A program made the translations under genes and the position numbers. The notes beneath the pieces are model-generated. The model did no database searches. It was given only the letters and a program-made list of their open reading frames with translations, and had not been told where the DNA came from. From contig NC_007908.1 in assembly GCF_000013605.1 (NCBI RefSeq), positions 1,116,001 through 1,180,000 of the forward strand: a stretch of DNA of 64,000 bases, read 5' to 3'. The first letter of the stretch is position 1, and each line of letters starts with the position of its first letter. Positions 1 through 8,821 of this stretch are shown piece after piece. Source of the DNA: Rhodoferax ferrireducens T118. Its GTDB lineage: Bacteria; Pseudomonadota; Gammaproteobacteria; Burkholderiales; Burkholderiaceae_C.

Positions 1-414
1 ATATCCACAATGCTCTGTAAACACTGCGACTCGGTGAATGGCCCCGTCAGCAAGCGTATCGCCTACGTAAAACGCACGCTGAAATGTCAGATCGGTGCCA
101 TCCTCAAATTGGACGTGAACACTTTCATTTGAAAAATCCGTCGCCAAAAGGTTGTCTTCAACAATGTCTCCGGCAGGGCGGTCCAGTCTCTTTGAAAGTG
201 CTGTCTGCCAGTTTTCCAGCATACCGATCCATGGCATGACTGCTTTTTGCTTGAGATGATTGAGTTCTTCTAGGGCTGCAGCCCGGATATCGTCCTGAGA
301 ACGAATATCGTCCTCACTAAACATGCGGTCCACGTGTGCCCCGCGGGCGTCCATGGTTGCGATGGCGTAGTCAAGCCAGGACTGGAAATCAGTCGGCGGG
401 GTTGGGGTACTCAT
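1..414 (-). CDS. Hypothetical protein, N-terminal part (runs off left edge)
   Basis: An open frame of 138 codons starts with ATG at 414 and continues past position 1 without a stop. It begins MSTPTPPTDFQSWLDYAIAT and is rich in acidic residues and helix formers (a stretch DDIRSQDDIRAAALEELNHL), followed by a part with beta-like character. I do not recognise a family. It lies downstream of tnsC in the same direction, separated by 233 bases, so it is probably cargo of the element or a further transposition-associated gene. A weak purine-rich stretch precedes the start. The assignment as a gene rests on frame length, direction and plausible composition only. Confidence 0.5.
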   Translation of the reverse strand, partial: MSTPTPPTDFQSWLDYAIATMDARGAHVDRMFSEDDIRSQDDIRAAALEELNHLKQKAVMPWIGMLENWQTALSKRLDRPAGDIVEDNLLATDFSNESVHVQFEDGTDLTFQRAFYVGDTLADGAIHRVAVFTEHCGY

Positions 415-647
415 ATCAAATCTCCATCTATCATTGCAGACTTCAATGACATTCATTAGAAATCCGGAAGTGTTTTGGATGCTTCTAGCGGGATCACATC
501 AGTGCTTAGCGGTTTCGAACTCGTGTTTGCATCAGCTAGATATTCCCAAAAATTGGGACGGCCATTAAATTATCGCAATAACAGGTGACGTGAATCCACG
601 TTGACACCAAACGTTTGATATCTCGCCTACTCGCTTCATGCGCTCCA

Positions 648-2006
648 CTAGTCGTTCAGTAATCTAAGAGCATCTGCCAAGCCCTGTTTCGACCTTTTCA
701 AGGGATTCATTGGAACGACGTTGGCCTCTTTAGGCGTTGCCCCCACTAATTTCTTAATCGCATCAAAGCCTAACCGCTCGTTGGGCGTCAAAAATGAGTC
801 GAGTCGCCGCTCTTCCACCCGCTTCTCGAAAGCTGAAATCGCTGGAACCACCTCAAAAACATTGTCCTGCTGCTCTGAGAAAAATGGGTCCCATAGATCT
901 CTCCTGATCTGTCTTTTCTCGATCTCTTGACGCTGAAGAATTTCGACGTCCACGCGATTTGCACAAAAATCTCGTGAAAGAAAGGCACACCGAAGATCAT
1001 CAGTTGTCACATTTGCCTTCACGCCTCCACTTTTCTTTGCATGCACCCATGAAATCGCCAAGAGGTCAACCACCAGTCGTTTAATTCCGAAGGTATAGTC
1101 TTGAACTTGCTGCGCCACAGCAATTGCATCAAGGGTGAAATCCATCGGTAGTATTTTGAAATATTCTTTAAGCAGCCGAATTCCGTCGGGACTGCAAAGA
1201 TTCTCTGGCTTCAAATAAATCCGCCGGGCTAGCAGTCGCTGTCTATCTTCTTGACCGCGAGCGTCAAGACGATGGGCGAGACTGTAATTCGCACCAAAAA
1301 TTAGGCGCGGGCCAATGGCGAGGAGTCGCAATAATAAATTTGTTGCCAATGAATTCGCACTGGTACTCTTGCTAATAAACTGAAATTCATCAATTGAAAT
1401 AATACAAACGCCATCGCGAAATGCTACCCTGCGCGAGAGTTCCGCAAGCCTTGGGAGATTCAAGTCCTTTCTTTGGTACTCTTCAGTTGAGTCTACTTTA
1501 TTGCATTTGGATACTACCTTTTTCTGTTCAATCCAAGGCAACAGAAGACTATTGGGGCTGGACCCCTCTTTCACATTCATAAACCAACCCGGAACAAGTG
1601 GGACGCGGTCGTGACCTGGGAGATCAAGGAAAGATTCATTTCCCAATAGTCTGTTCAAGGCTTTGAGTAGTTCCGATTTACCGGTTCCAGCAAGTCCAGT
1701 TAACATAGTCGCAGGGCACGTGGTATCTCCCCAAGGCAACTTGGCGTTGATTCCTTTTACATGCGCGAGGGTTGATGGGTAATGAATCGCAGCATGGGCT
1801 TCCCCAAGCGCTAAAAACTGCAAAAGAATCTCTTTGTCTTGTGTACTGCACAAAAATATTTTCTTCAAACCTCCACAAAGTAATTCAAATTCAGGAAGCA
1901 GGTGGCGCCCTGTTAAGTTCAGAGGAATTGCTAACTGCTCTATATCTGAAAAGCGTTTTGCAGCCTGGCCTGCAGTTAATTGATAACGTGAGATGTAGCG
2001 ACTCAT
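648..2006 (-). CDS. tnsC: TnsC-like AAA+ transposition regulator ATPase
   Basis: This 452-residue protein is a P-loop AAA+ ATPase. The Walker A motif GLAGTGKS is at residues 104-111 and the Walker B stretch IISIDEF at 202-208, with D206 and E207 as the acidic pair. In Tn7-like elements TnsC forms ATP-bound filaments on DNA, receives the target from a TniQ/TnsD protein and activates the TnsA/TnsB transposase. Its start codon overlaps the tnsB stop by four bases (ATGA), showing translational coupling as the third gene of tnsABC. Length and motif order fit TniB/TnsC-type ATPases. No degraded motif is visible, so it looks active. Confidence 0.88.
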   Translation of the reverse strand: MSRYISRYQLTAGQAAKRFSDIEQLAIPLNLTGRHLLPEFELLCGGLKKIFLCSTQDKEILLQFLALGEAHAAIHYPSTLAHVKGINAKLPWGDTTCPATMLTGLAGTGKSELLKALNRLLGNESFLDLPGHDRVPLVPGWFMNVKEGSSPNSLLLPWIEQKKVVSKCNKVDSTEEYQRKDLNLPRLAELSRRVAFRDGVCIISIDEFQFISKSTSANSLATNLLLRLLAIGPRLIFGANYSLAHRLDARGQEDRQRLLARRIYLKPENLCSPDGIRLLKEYFKILPMDFTLDAIAVAQQVQDYTFGIKRLVVDLLAISWVHAKKSGGVKANVTTDDLRCAFLSRDFCANRVDVEILQRQEIEKRQIRRDLWDPFFSEQQDNVFEVVPAISAFEKRVEERRLDSFLTPNERLGFDAIKKLVGATPKEANVVPMNPLKRSKQGLADALRLLND

Positions 2007-4045
2007 CGAGCGCCTACCCTGATTTTGTCATTCATGACAGCGACCTCATGAGCTACCGTCCCACGTCCCCTTTTTGGCGTCCCGCTTCTTGAAGTTCCGG
2101 CATCCCACGCTTTTCCAGTGAGTTCCTTAAATTCTTGTTCTACTTCGATGTTGGCAGCTCGACCCGACTTGCGCGTCCTGGACTGCAGTTCAGCAAGCGC
2201 TTTGCCCAAATCCTCCAACACAGAAAGAGGAATAAAGTAGTCTTCTCCATTTGAAGATCCGGATTTCAGGGCCTCAAGGTCAATAAGTTTTCCGGCAAAT
2301 TCCATCCAGATATATCTTGTCGCCAAGGGAATGCAATATCCTTTTAGACCCTTTGGCTGAACTCTTGCTGCTAGTGCATGCAGTCCTTCAGATCGAAATG
2401 TCTCTGAAGAATAGTGCCTGGTATACAGAAGCACGCCGGTTCGATCGACCGCTAATTTGATCGGCTTACAAAATGCCTTGACCGCTTGGTTAGGAAGCAT
2501 GCTGTAACCACTTGTGCGTAGTCGATCTGAAAGATAGCCCCAATATGCCTGCGGCGTCGCAGTTAGTCCAAGTCGATTGAATTCAACAATCTCTTGTTCT
2601 GACAGATGAGATGAAATATCTTTGGATCGGTTTTGCTTCACCGCGCGCATGATTTCACGACGCATCATTGATGGCAGGTCAAGATCGCTGAGTATGAAGC
2701 TGGGCGCACCTTCCTGCAGAACTGATTTTGGGTTGGAACCCTCAACAAAGGGTTTGGATCTGGGTTGATAGCTGGGGGCGCCCGATTTGATCGGTATTTT
2801 TTCCTCAAGATCGTCAAGGAGAGACTCAAATCCAGCTGGCCCTCGGTCAGACAGCATTGATGGTGACATGCCCGACATTGGCCAATCCAGCATCTTTTCG
2901 GGTATTCCATATAACTTTGCCACCAGCGACTTGGGTAGTGCCATACACAACAGCATGGATCGATAGGCTTCGCGCTTTTCGCCCCCGAGGCTGAAGCCAA
3001 CACCAACTACTGCTCCAGTTTTCACGCAAATTGCCCGCGCAACGATGAGTGCTGGCATGGCTTCGTCTGAAAACGCAGCGTGAGCCCGGTCGTCACATCG
3101 ATAGGCGTCCACTTCTATGCTTTCAAGCAGATTTTTGAACTGATCGACGTAGCAGCCTTCATTGACAGTCGCCTTATTTCTCATCCGGACATGACCATAA
3201 ATTGCTGTTTGCACAGCGTCAAGGCCAAAAGCATCCACCACAATCTTCCGATACTGGCTGTAACTTGGGTAAGGATGGTTGTTTGGTTGGTATATTGATC
3301 GGCCTCCGCTGTTATGTTTTTGAACTTCACAACCAAAATCGTCAAGCATGGCTCGGTTGTAGATCGACATCATACTTTTGTACTGACCGCAATAGGACAG
3401 GTATGTCGTCTCCACTTCTTGCCTAAAGTGAATTGATGACCACCCATATTGAGTCCCTTCGTCCTTGTATGTTCTGCCAAATTTTTTCAATCCATACTTC
3501 TTATAGTCACGCTTCCATTGCCCAATTAAGCCCTGTGAAGCATTCAGTGCCCAATCATGTTTTCCATGCAAGATGAATGCAAAAAACCATAACTGGAGGC
3601 GGTGTGGATGCTGCGTGGGTGAACACTCGCGACCAATCTTGGCTATCTGTGCCAGTGGATTGTCTGATCCAAGTATTTCTGACTGTCGCTTCAGCAGGGG
3701 TTCAATCGCCGTTCTTCTAGTTTTGACGGTATCAACATATTCCCCTTTCTTTTTTTTGTAGCGCATCTTTTCGCGTGAGTCGAAATCCACGTCCTCCATC
3801 AGCTGGAGCCAAGGCGGCAATGCAAATTGCTCTTGAATTCTCAATATCTTCCTTGCGCTCCCAGTGAGGGCATCTTCAAAGGTTTCTTTTGGTACACGCC
3901 TCAGACTCACGCGCCAAGCATCGTCGTGAATGAAAAAGGACACAATAAGAACTTGCTCCTCGTGTGTTCCAGAGAAATAGTAGCGTTCATTCTTTGCCCA
4001 GTCGCCCCAACCATTAGGCGCTGTAAGCTGAGTTCCTATATGCAT
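2003..4045 (-). CDS. tnsB: TnsB-like DDE transposase
   Basis: The 680-residue product has the retroviral-integrase (rve) fold of TnsB/TniA/MuA transposases, which bind the transposon ends and cut and join the 3' strands. Three acidic residues stand in the right context: D313 in EVDAY, D400 in LSDRG and E435 in KPFVEG, and the D400-E435 spacing is the classic DD(35)E arrangement. I chose the ATG at 4045 and not the upstream one at 4093: it follows the tnsA stop by one base (TGAAATG) and has AGGA about six bases upstream. The C-terminal Mu-type region follows the catalytic core. It is cotranscribed with tnsA and tnsC. Confidence 0.9.
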   Translation of the reverse strand: MHIGTQLTAPNGWGDWAKNERYYFSGTHEEQVLIVSFFIHDDAWRVSLRRVPKETFEDALTGSARKILRIQEQFALPPWLQLMEDVDFDSREKMRYKKKKGEYVDTVKTRRTAIEPLLKRQSEILGSDNPLAQIAKIGRECSPTQHPHRLQLWFFAFILHGKHDWALNASQGLIGQWKRDYKKYGLKKFGRTYKDEGTQYGWSSIHFRQEVETTYLSYCGQYKSMMSIYNRAMLDDFGCEVQKHNSGGRSIYQPNNHPYPSYSQYRKIVVDAFGLDAVQTAIYGHVRMRNKATVNEGCYVDQFKNLLESIEVDAYRCDDRAHAAFSDEAMPALIVARAICVKTGAVVGVGFSLGGEKREAYRSMLLCMALPKSLVAKLYGIPEKMLDWPMSGMSPSMLSDRGPAGFESLLDDLEEKIPIKSGAPSYQPRSKPFVEGSNPKSVLQEGAPSFILSDLDLPSMMRREIMRAVKQNRSKDISSHLSEQEIVEFNRLGLTATPQAYWGYLSDRLRTSGYSMLPNQAVKAFCKPIKLAVDRTGVLLYTRHYSSETFRSEGLHALAARVQPKGLKGYCIPLATRYIWMEFAGKLIDLEALKSGSSNGEDYFIPLSVLEDLGKALAELQSRTRKSGRAANIEVEQEFKELTGKAWDAGTSRSGTPKRGRGTVAHEVAVMNDKIRVGAR

Positions 4046-4046
4046 T

Positions 4047-5024
4047 TCAGATCCTTGAAAACCAATGTGAATAGACTTCCAGAGGATCCTCAATTTCAGG
4101 CCTGAGTGGTCTATCCATCAAGAATCTGTTGAATAAATCAATTCTGACTTTTCGGTGCCAGATGCACTGATTCAGAAAATGAACCAGGTCTTCTGTATCC
4201 AACCGATGCATCATGGCAAGTTCTTTGCACATTTTGTCTGCTGGTAGACGCGTGCCTACCGCGCTCAAGAATGAATTGACAATATCAGGACGAAGCTCGC
4301 TTGGGATATTTATCTGGTGCAGGTGCGCTCCAAATAGATCCTTTAGATTGCATCTGAGCTCAAAATCGAGTTGTGCACCAGCTATTTCCCGCGTTGGAAT
4401 TTCTCCATCTTTGTAGTAAAGCGACTCGAGGGCATTGCGATTTTTGGCACCCAGGTTATTTGGAGTCTGAGGCTTACCCTTGCGGGGTCTGCTCGATGAA
4501 AAGTTGTTCACCTTGTCCTTGATATTCCAGTTCACAACATATGCGCCGTTCCGATCCTCCAGAAAAAGGAGGAGATCGCCAATATAGGGGAAAGGGGCAT
4601 CTATCAGGCGTGCGCAGCCATCTATTTCGACTCTGATCTTGCAAACCGGGTGCTGATCCAAAGTGCCCATCCGCTCCGCTACGTCGAGTGTGCCCTTCAG
4701 GGGCGGGAACTTTTGACCACGGGCGCGCGGATGTCCATGCAGAAAATGAGCTCGGGCCGTGGGGTAAAGAATTCGTTCTTCCTGTAAATCCCATAGACTT
4801 GGGTTAAACAGTGCGAATATAGCCAACCAAGTCTCAGATTTACTTAGTGTGTGAACACCTCTACTACCAAGTTTTTCGGATGTCAGAATGGTGAACTCTG
4901 AAATCGACGGCGCCTCCTTGGGATTGGCAAAAATGGCGGGTAGGTAATCTTTACCCCACTTGTCGTCCCACTGACGTCTTCTTAGCTCGCGCAAACGCGC
5001 TTCATTTTTTTTCGGGTGTGCCAT
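4047..5024 (-). CDS. tnsA: TnsA-like transposon endonuclease
   Basis: This 325-residue protein carries a restriction-endonuclease-like catalytic triad: E64 in SKSETW, D150 in YIGDLL and K169 in NWNIKDK, matching the E-D-(Q/V)xK layout of TnsA, which cuts the 5' strands of the transposon ends so that the element moves by cut-and-paste. The ATG at 5024 is preferred over one 22 codons upstream because AGGAAACAAG lies directly before it and the N-terminus becomes the basic, TnsA-like MAHPKKNEAR. It is the first gene of the tnsABC operon. The promoter must lie in 5025-5330, where I could not pick clear boxes. Confidence 0.85.
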   Translation of the reverse strand: MAHPKKNEARLRELRRRQWDDKWGKDYLPAIFANPKEAPSISEFTILTSEKLGSRGVHTLSKSETWLAIFALFNPSLWDLQEERILYPTARAHFLHGHPRARGQKFPPLKGTLDVAERMGTLDQHPVCKIRVEIDGCARLIDAPFPYIGDLLLFLEDRNGAYVVNWNIKDKVNNFSSSRPRKGKPQTPNNLGAKNRNALESLYYKDGEIPTREIAGAQLDFELRCNLKDLFGAHLHQINIPSELRPDIVNSFLSAVGTRLPADKMCKELAMMHRLDTEDLVHFLNQCIWHRKVRIDLFNRFLMDRPLRPEIEDPLEVYSHWFSRI

Positions 5025-5138
5025 CTTGTTTCCTGTCAAAGGCGCCGCTCTCGCAGCAATACGCTTGACTTTCTGAATGACATGCCCCAAAATTCAGCTA
5101 CGACCCTGTTTTTGGATATCAATCTGAAAGCCCTAAGA

Positions 5139-5161
5139 CGCCAGCCCTGCTGGCGTTTTTT
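5139..5161 (+). terminator. Rho-independent terminator-like hairpin
   Basis: A seven-base-pair GC-rich stem (CGCCAGC / GCTGGCG, loop CCT) is followed by six T on the plus strand. No annotated rightward gene lies just upstream, so it may end a short unannotated transcript or act as insulation from antisense transcription into tnsA's upstream region. Confidence 0.6.
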
Positions 5162-5290
5162 GTTTGGAGACAGTCAATTAGCTGTTCATTTTTACTCCTG
5201 TAGTTGTCGCTCCGAAGCTGGAAGCCTTTGAATATTTGCCTTTACGTGTGCCACGAACGCGCTCCAACCTTGTCAGAGCGACAGACCTAT

Positions 5291-5313
5291 GCCAGCGTTT
5301 ATGCTGGCTTTTT
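5291..5313 (+). terminator. Second terminator-like hairpin, near-copy stem
   Basis: The stem GCCAGC / GCTGGC with a GTTTAT loop is followed by five T. It repeats the stem of the hairpin about 150 bases to the left in the same orientation, and lies between tnsA and the HTH gene, both leftward. Confidence 0.55.
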
Positions 5314-5332
5314 CATTTCTTGAGCCGGCTTC

Positions 5333-5560
5333 TTAAGTTGATGTCGCTTCCTTCCGCACCGTTGAGACGCCGATATTTGGTCGCGTAGTTTGAGTCAAAC
5401 GGGACTCGAACCAACGATCTACATCCGATTGGCGCCATCGGCGCTGCCTCCCAATCATGATGAAGGAAGGACCTTCCTGCTTTTCAATGATGTTTTCCAA
5501 GGTCCGTCGTGAAACGCCCAGCATTAAAGTCAGTTGATGTGCATCCAGAAGTGCTTCCAT
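5333..5560 (-). CDS. AlpA/MerR-like helix-turn-helix regulator (excisionase-like)
   Basis: A 75-residue protein with the winged-helix layout of the excisionase/AlpA (HTH_17) family: LTLMLGVSRRTLENIIEK forms the HTH, and FIMIGRQRRWRQSDVDRWF forms the wing and C-terminal helix. Such small proteins bind palindromic operators or recombination sites. It lies between tnsA and the divergent gene at 5.7 kb and faces two strong palindromes, so autoregulation or control of the transposition genes is a natural inference. The C-terminal 20 residues after the domain are low in predicted structure. Confidence 0.8.
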   Translation of the reverse strand: MEALLDAHQLTLMLGVSRRTLENIIEKQEGPSFIMIGRQRRWRQSDVDRWFESRLTQTTRPNIGVSTVRKEATST

Positions 5561-5602
5561 ATCATTATTTGCATAGAGTTGTAATCTTCTGCCACGATAA
5601 CT

Positions 5603-5620
5603 GATCGTTTTAAAACGGTC
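5603..5620. promoter_or_regulatory. 18-bp near-palindrome, putative operator
   Basis: GATCGTTTTAAAACGGTC is an inverted repeat with a single mismatched pair, centred between the leftward HTH gene and the rightward gene at 5704. It is a good candidate operator for the adjacent HTH protein. Confidence 0.5.
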
Positions 5621-5628
5621 ACGCGCTA

Positions 5629-5659
5629 AGTGACAATAGTTCGCGTGAACTCTGTCACT
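5629..5659. promoter_or_regulatory. 31-bp nested palindrome, putative operator
   Basis: Outer arms AGTGACA / TGTCACT and inner arms AGTTC / GAACT around GCGT form a nested dyad nine bases from the palindrome at 5603-5620. It sits in the divergent control region of the transposition module and may bind the HTH regulator or mark a recombination or transposase site. Confidence 0.5.
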
Positions 5660-5703
5660 TTCCCCTTTGCTGCAGTTATATTTTCCTACTTTGAAAAATT
5701 TGT

Positions 5704-6960
5704 TTGAAAATTACGGCAATGCTTCCTCCACTACACTGGGTCAGACCACATAATGAACTAGGACTCAGGCCAGCCTACTGGCGGCTCAAGAAGAGTGGCA
5801 GAAGCATCCTCGACCATGGCTACTTGGATCCACCATTGAACTGGATCCAAGGGGTACTGGGAACCAGAGACTATTGGGTTCTTTGTATCGCGGCATATAA
5901 CCTCCTCAGAGGTGCATGTGAGGTCCAACTTCATCGCGACTCGGGACAACCTGAGCACGAGCCTGCACAAAAATCACCCCATGGTCTTCCTGGAGAAAAT
6001 GGACTGAATGCCAAGAATCTGGCCGATCATTTCCCAGAACTGCAATGGCCGACCGCAGACGGCTTGGCCGCTGGTACGGAAAGCTTTAAGCCAGCAATCA
6101 ATTTGAAAGTTGCTCCAACGGACGGGTCCGGAATTGGCTGGCATTTATGGTGCCAAAAGTGGCACGAGTCGGCGCGGGTCCATTCCCCATCGTTTCTGGA
6201 TTCTATTTGTGACCCGTATCTGTTGATCCAGTCCAGTTACCAGTGGATGTGCGGCGTTCTGAATAACGGAAAACAGGACACAGATGAGTTTACGGCAGCA
6301 TTGACTGCATTTGGTCTCGGTGCCCTAGGCGCCTTTCCCCGAGTTGAATGTGATCTGTGCTTCAGACTGGCCATATCTCAGCGTCTCAGGTGCCGGCATC
6401 ACAGCGTTTCCCCGCTCGTTCTTGAAGATGGAGATTCAACAAACATTCAAAACAGTGCAGAAGCCCGGCGTGCATGCAAGCGTCTCAATTGGCCGAGAAA
6501 CAGACCGGTTTTTCGTTTGCCTGGATGGCCTGGAAATGAAGAAGAGGTCATTTGCGGCTTACTTTGGCACATAAGTGGCGACTTGCTTCACGTGGAGACC
6601 AAGTCGCTCACCAGCATTCTGACCCAATGCCCAAGCGTGTTGCTGCTGATGCCTACAAACATTCTCGAATTCGATGCAAATCAGATTCTGTGGCACTTGC
6701 GATCCCTCCTTGACAACGATGAGTGGAACATCAAGGCATGGGAGGGAAAGCTTTTTGTTGCAGACGAATGGCTTGCTGCGTTGAAGACCGTGGCACCAGG
6801 TCGGCGACCAAAAATGACTGTGAAAAGGGCCGAGAGATTGCGACAGGCTAAGGCAATGTTGGAACAAGGCATGAAGAAGTCGGAGATTGCTGTAGCGCTT
6901 GGGGTTTCACGTAGCAATTTGACCAACATTTATTTGGCTGGTGAAACCGAGCTGCCGTGA
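5704..6960 (+). CDS. Uncharacterised transposition-module protein with C-terminal HTH
   Basis: A 418-residue protein of unknown function. Only the C-terminus is recognisable: after a RRPK linker near residue 365, a resolvase-type HTH (KSEIAVALGVSRSNLTNIY) ends the protein, suggesting DNA binding. A small group of cysteines and histidines in the middle (ECDLCFRL, then RCRHH) resembles the zinc-binding CxxC...CxxH arrangement of TniQ proteins, so it may be a strongly diverged TniQ relative; this is inference. The start is a TTG at 5704, with an in-frame ATG at 5719 as an alternative and no strong ribosome site at either. It is followed by the TnsD-like gene in the same direction. Confidence 0.65.
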   Translation: MKITAMLPPLHWVRPHNELGLRPAYWRLKKSGRSILDHGYLDPPLNWIQGVLGTRDYWVLCIAAYNLLRGACEVQLHRDSGQPEHEPAQKSPHGLPGENGLNAKNLADHFPELQWPTADGLAAGTESFKPAINLKVAPTDGSGIGWHLWCQKWHESARVHSPSFLDSICDPYLLIQSSYQWMCGVLNNGKQDTDEFTAALTAFGLGALGAFPRVECDLCFRLAISQRLRCRHHSVSPLVLEDGDSTNIQNSAEARRACKRLNWPRNRPVFRLPGWPGNEEEVICGLLWHISGDLLHVETKSLTSILTQCPSVLLLMPTNILEFDANQILWHLRSLLDNDEWNIKAWEGKLFVADEWLAALKTVAPGRRPKMTVKRAERLRQAKAMLEQGMKKSEIAVALGVSRSNLTNIYLAGETELP

Positions 6961-7078
6961 CCTTGGAGAATATTGTCCGGCATATTTTTTGTCATTAAGT
7001 TTGGCTTGAACTCAACTGGCAAATCGACAGAGGTTGTTTCCTTACGACTAAGAGGTACCTCTTGAATTCACAAGAAAA

Positions 7079-8821
7079 GTGCAGCACATCATGGGCAATC
7101 AACCCCGGTATTGGCAACTGCCACGTATCACCCAGTGGCTTCCGCGAGAAACCGTGTATAGCCTGGCAAGCCGGCACCACCAAATCAGTTGCAATTTTCT
7201 GCCATCCCAAACGAGCCAGCAACTCTTTGGTCACGGCCGACAGGGTTCAATGCATGACATTCCCTCACGGATTGATGAGTTTGTCATTCGAACCGAGGGA
7301 ATTTTGGGCGATGCAGATAGTGTCATCCGTGGGCACACTCTGCTGCCTTTTTATTTGCCCTATCGAACCGAATCAGATTCGGTCAATGCCATCGCAGGCG
7401 TCCGGCACGGCGGCATCGGTGGACTCAAGGGGCGGCTTGGCATACTGGCATCCCGGTTTGGCGCATCGCACCCGCTCAAAGCATGCTCTCAATGCATTTT
7501 GGAAGACCAGGTCGCTCACCAGGTTGCTTACTGGCACACTGATCACCAATGGCCTGGCACATGGGTATGCCTGAAGCACCAACTGGCGCTGAACTATGCT
7601 CTTTATAAGGTCAATGCGGAGGGGCGATTTCACTGGTGCTTACCACTTGACGTGATACAAGCCCCTGGGATTGATGCACAACGGTTCGAAGAGTCACGCG
7701 ATATTTTGACTCGCCTGTCAGAATGTGCGGAAGGTTTGGGTACCCTACCGAAGGATTTTCATTTTTTACCGACAAGATTGGCAGCCACCTATCAAAAGAG
7801 GCTTCATGAGTTGGGATGTTATGGCCCGACGGCGAGGCTCAAGTCCAAAGAATTTTTGCAATTATTGGAGGTCGTTTGCAGCCCACTGAGTTGCGTGCAC
7901 GGGCTTGGCATATTGCGAGGTGATGATGTCCCCCTATTGAACCAGTTTGCACGCCTCATCGATGAGCACCGCGGTGTGGCCCATCCCCTTAAACACTTTG
8001 TCATTTCACTGGCATTGTTCAACAACTGGACCGCATTCGTGGGAGCTTACGAGGCGGCACAGTCAGGCCATGAACGCAATGAAAGCGACGTTGATACGCT
8101 AGCGAATATTGACCATGCGTTAATCAACACGCAGAAGGTGGCACTGATCGAATCGGTCAAGAACGGTCAATCTGTCACGGCGGCCTCAAAGGAGTTTGGT
8201 GTCGCGGTGGCCACGGCCATGGCATGGGCTGCCGAAGCGGGACTTCACACCCCATGGCGTGCCAAAATCTTTTCATCGTCGCGACGTAAGTGTGCCATGC
8301 AAATGTTGAGAGACGGTAAATCCAAAGAAGACGTTGCGGCCACGGCCAGTGTCTCAATCCAGTCCATCACATTACTTCTGCGCACTCAACCCGGGCTGCG
8401 AGCCGACTGGAATCAAGCAAAATTTGACCGTACCCAGAAAGAGTCCAGAACATCCTGGACGCAGATGGCCCAAAGACTTCACCCGATTTCTGGTCGCAGG
8501 CTCCGACAACTTCAACCAGCCATATTTGCATGGTTGTACCGGAACGACAGAAACTGGCTTGAAGACTTTAACGCCAAGTTGCCCCAGTCTGTGAAGACAA
8601 ACAATTCAAATATTCGCTGGGATGCTCGCGATGCCAATTATTCACAAGGTGTCGATGCAGCAGCCCTTGCTGTGCATCTGGCACGCCCCGGCAGCAGAAT
8701 TCGGCTGGCTGACTTATGCAACAGGATTCCTGAACTCAAGGCCCGTCTAAGTAACCTGGACCAGCTACCGCTGACCCATGCTGCCATCGGAAGGGCAACG
8801 CGTAGACACGCCACAGACTAA
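7079..8821 (+). CDS. TnsD-like TniQ target-selection protein
   Basis: The 580-residue product has the TniQ zinc-binding core: C136xxC139 and C164xxH167 (CSQC ... CLKH) with conserved tryptophans between. TnsD proteins of Tn7 use this region to contact TnsC and a long C-terminal part to read the attachment site at the end of glmS. Here the C-terminal half carries at least two HTH-like segments (about residues 360-395 and 405-440), as expected for a sequence-specific target binder. The start is GTG at 7079, with ATG at 7091 as an alternative. Its stop overlaps the convergent second TniQ gene. With glmS at the island edge, glmS targeting is the likely role. Confidence 0.8.
   Translation: MQHIMGNQPRYWQLPRITQWLPRETVYSLASRHHQISCNFLPSQTSQQLFGHGRQGSMHDIPSRIDEFVIRTEGILGDADSVIRGHTLLPFYLPYRTESDSVNAIAGVRHGGIGGLKGRLGILASRFGASHPLKACSQCILEDQVAHQVAYWHTDHQWPGTWVCLKHQLALNYALYKVNAEGRFHWCLPLDVIQAPGIDAQRFEESRDILTRLSECAEGLGTLPKDFHFLPTRLAATYQKRLHELGCYGPTARLKSKEFLQLLEVVCSPLSCVHGLGILRGDDVPLLNQFARLIDEHRGVAHPLKHFVISLALFNNWTAFVGAYEAAQSGHERNESDVDTLANIDHALINTQKVALIESVKNGQSVTAASKEFGVAVATAMAWAAEAGLHTPWRAKIFSSSRRKCAMQMLRDGKSKEDVAATASVSIQSITLLLRTQPGLRADWNQAKFDRTQKESRTSWTQMAQRLHPISGRRLRQLQPAIFAWLYRNDRNWLEDFNAKLPQSVKTNNSNIRWDARDANYSQGVDAAALAVHLARPGSRIRLADLCNRIPELKARLSNLDQLPLTHAAIGRATRRHATD

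Larger units (their letters stand above)
5025..5332. other. Non-coding leader between tnsA and the HTH gene
   Basis: No convincing gene is seen here. The stretch holds two terminator-like hairpins on the plus strand (listed separately) with closely similar stems, and must contain the tnsA promoter on the minus strand. An independent small RNA between the two hairpins is possible but unproven. Confidence 0.5.
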
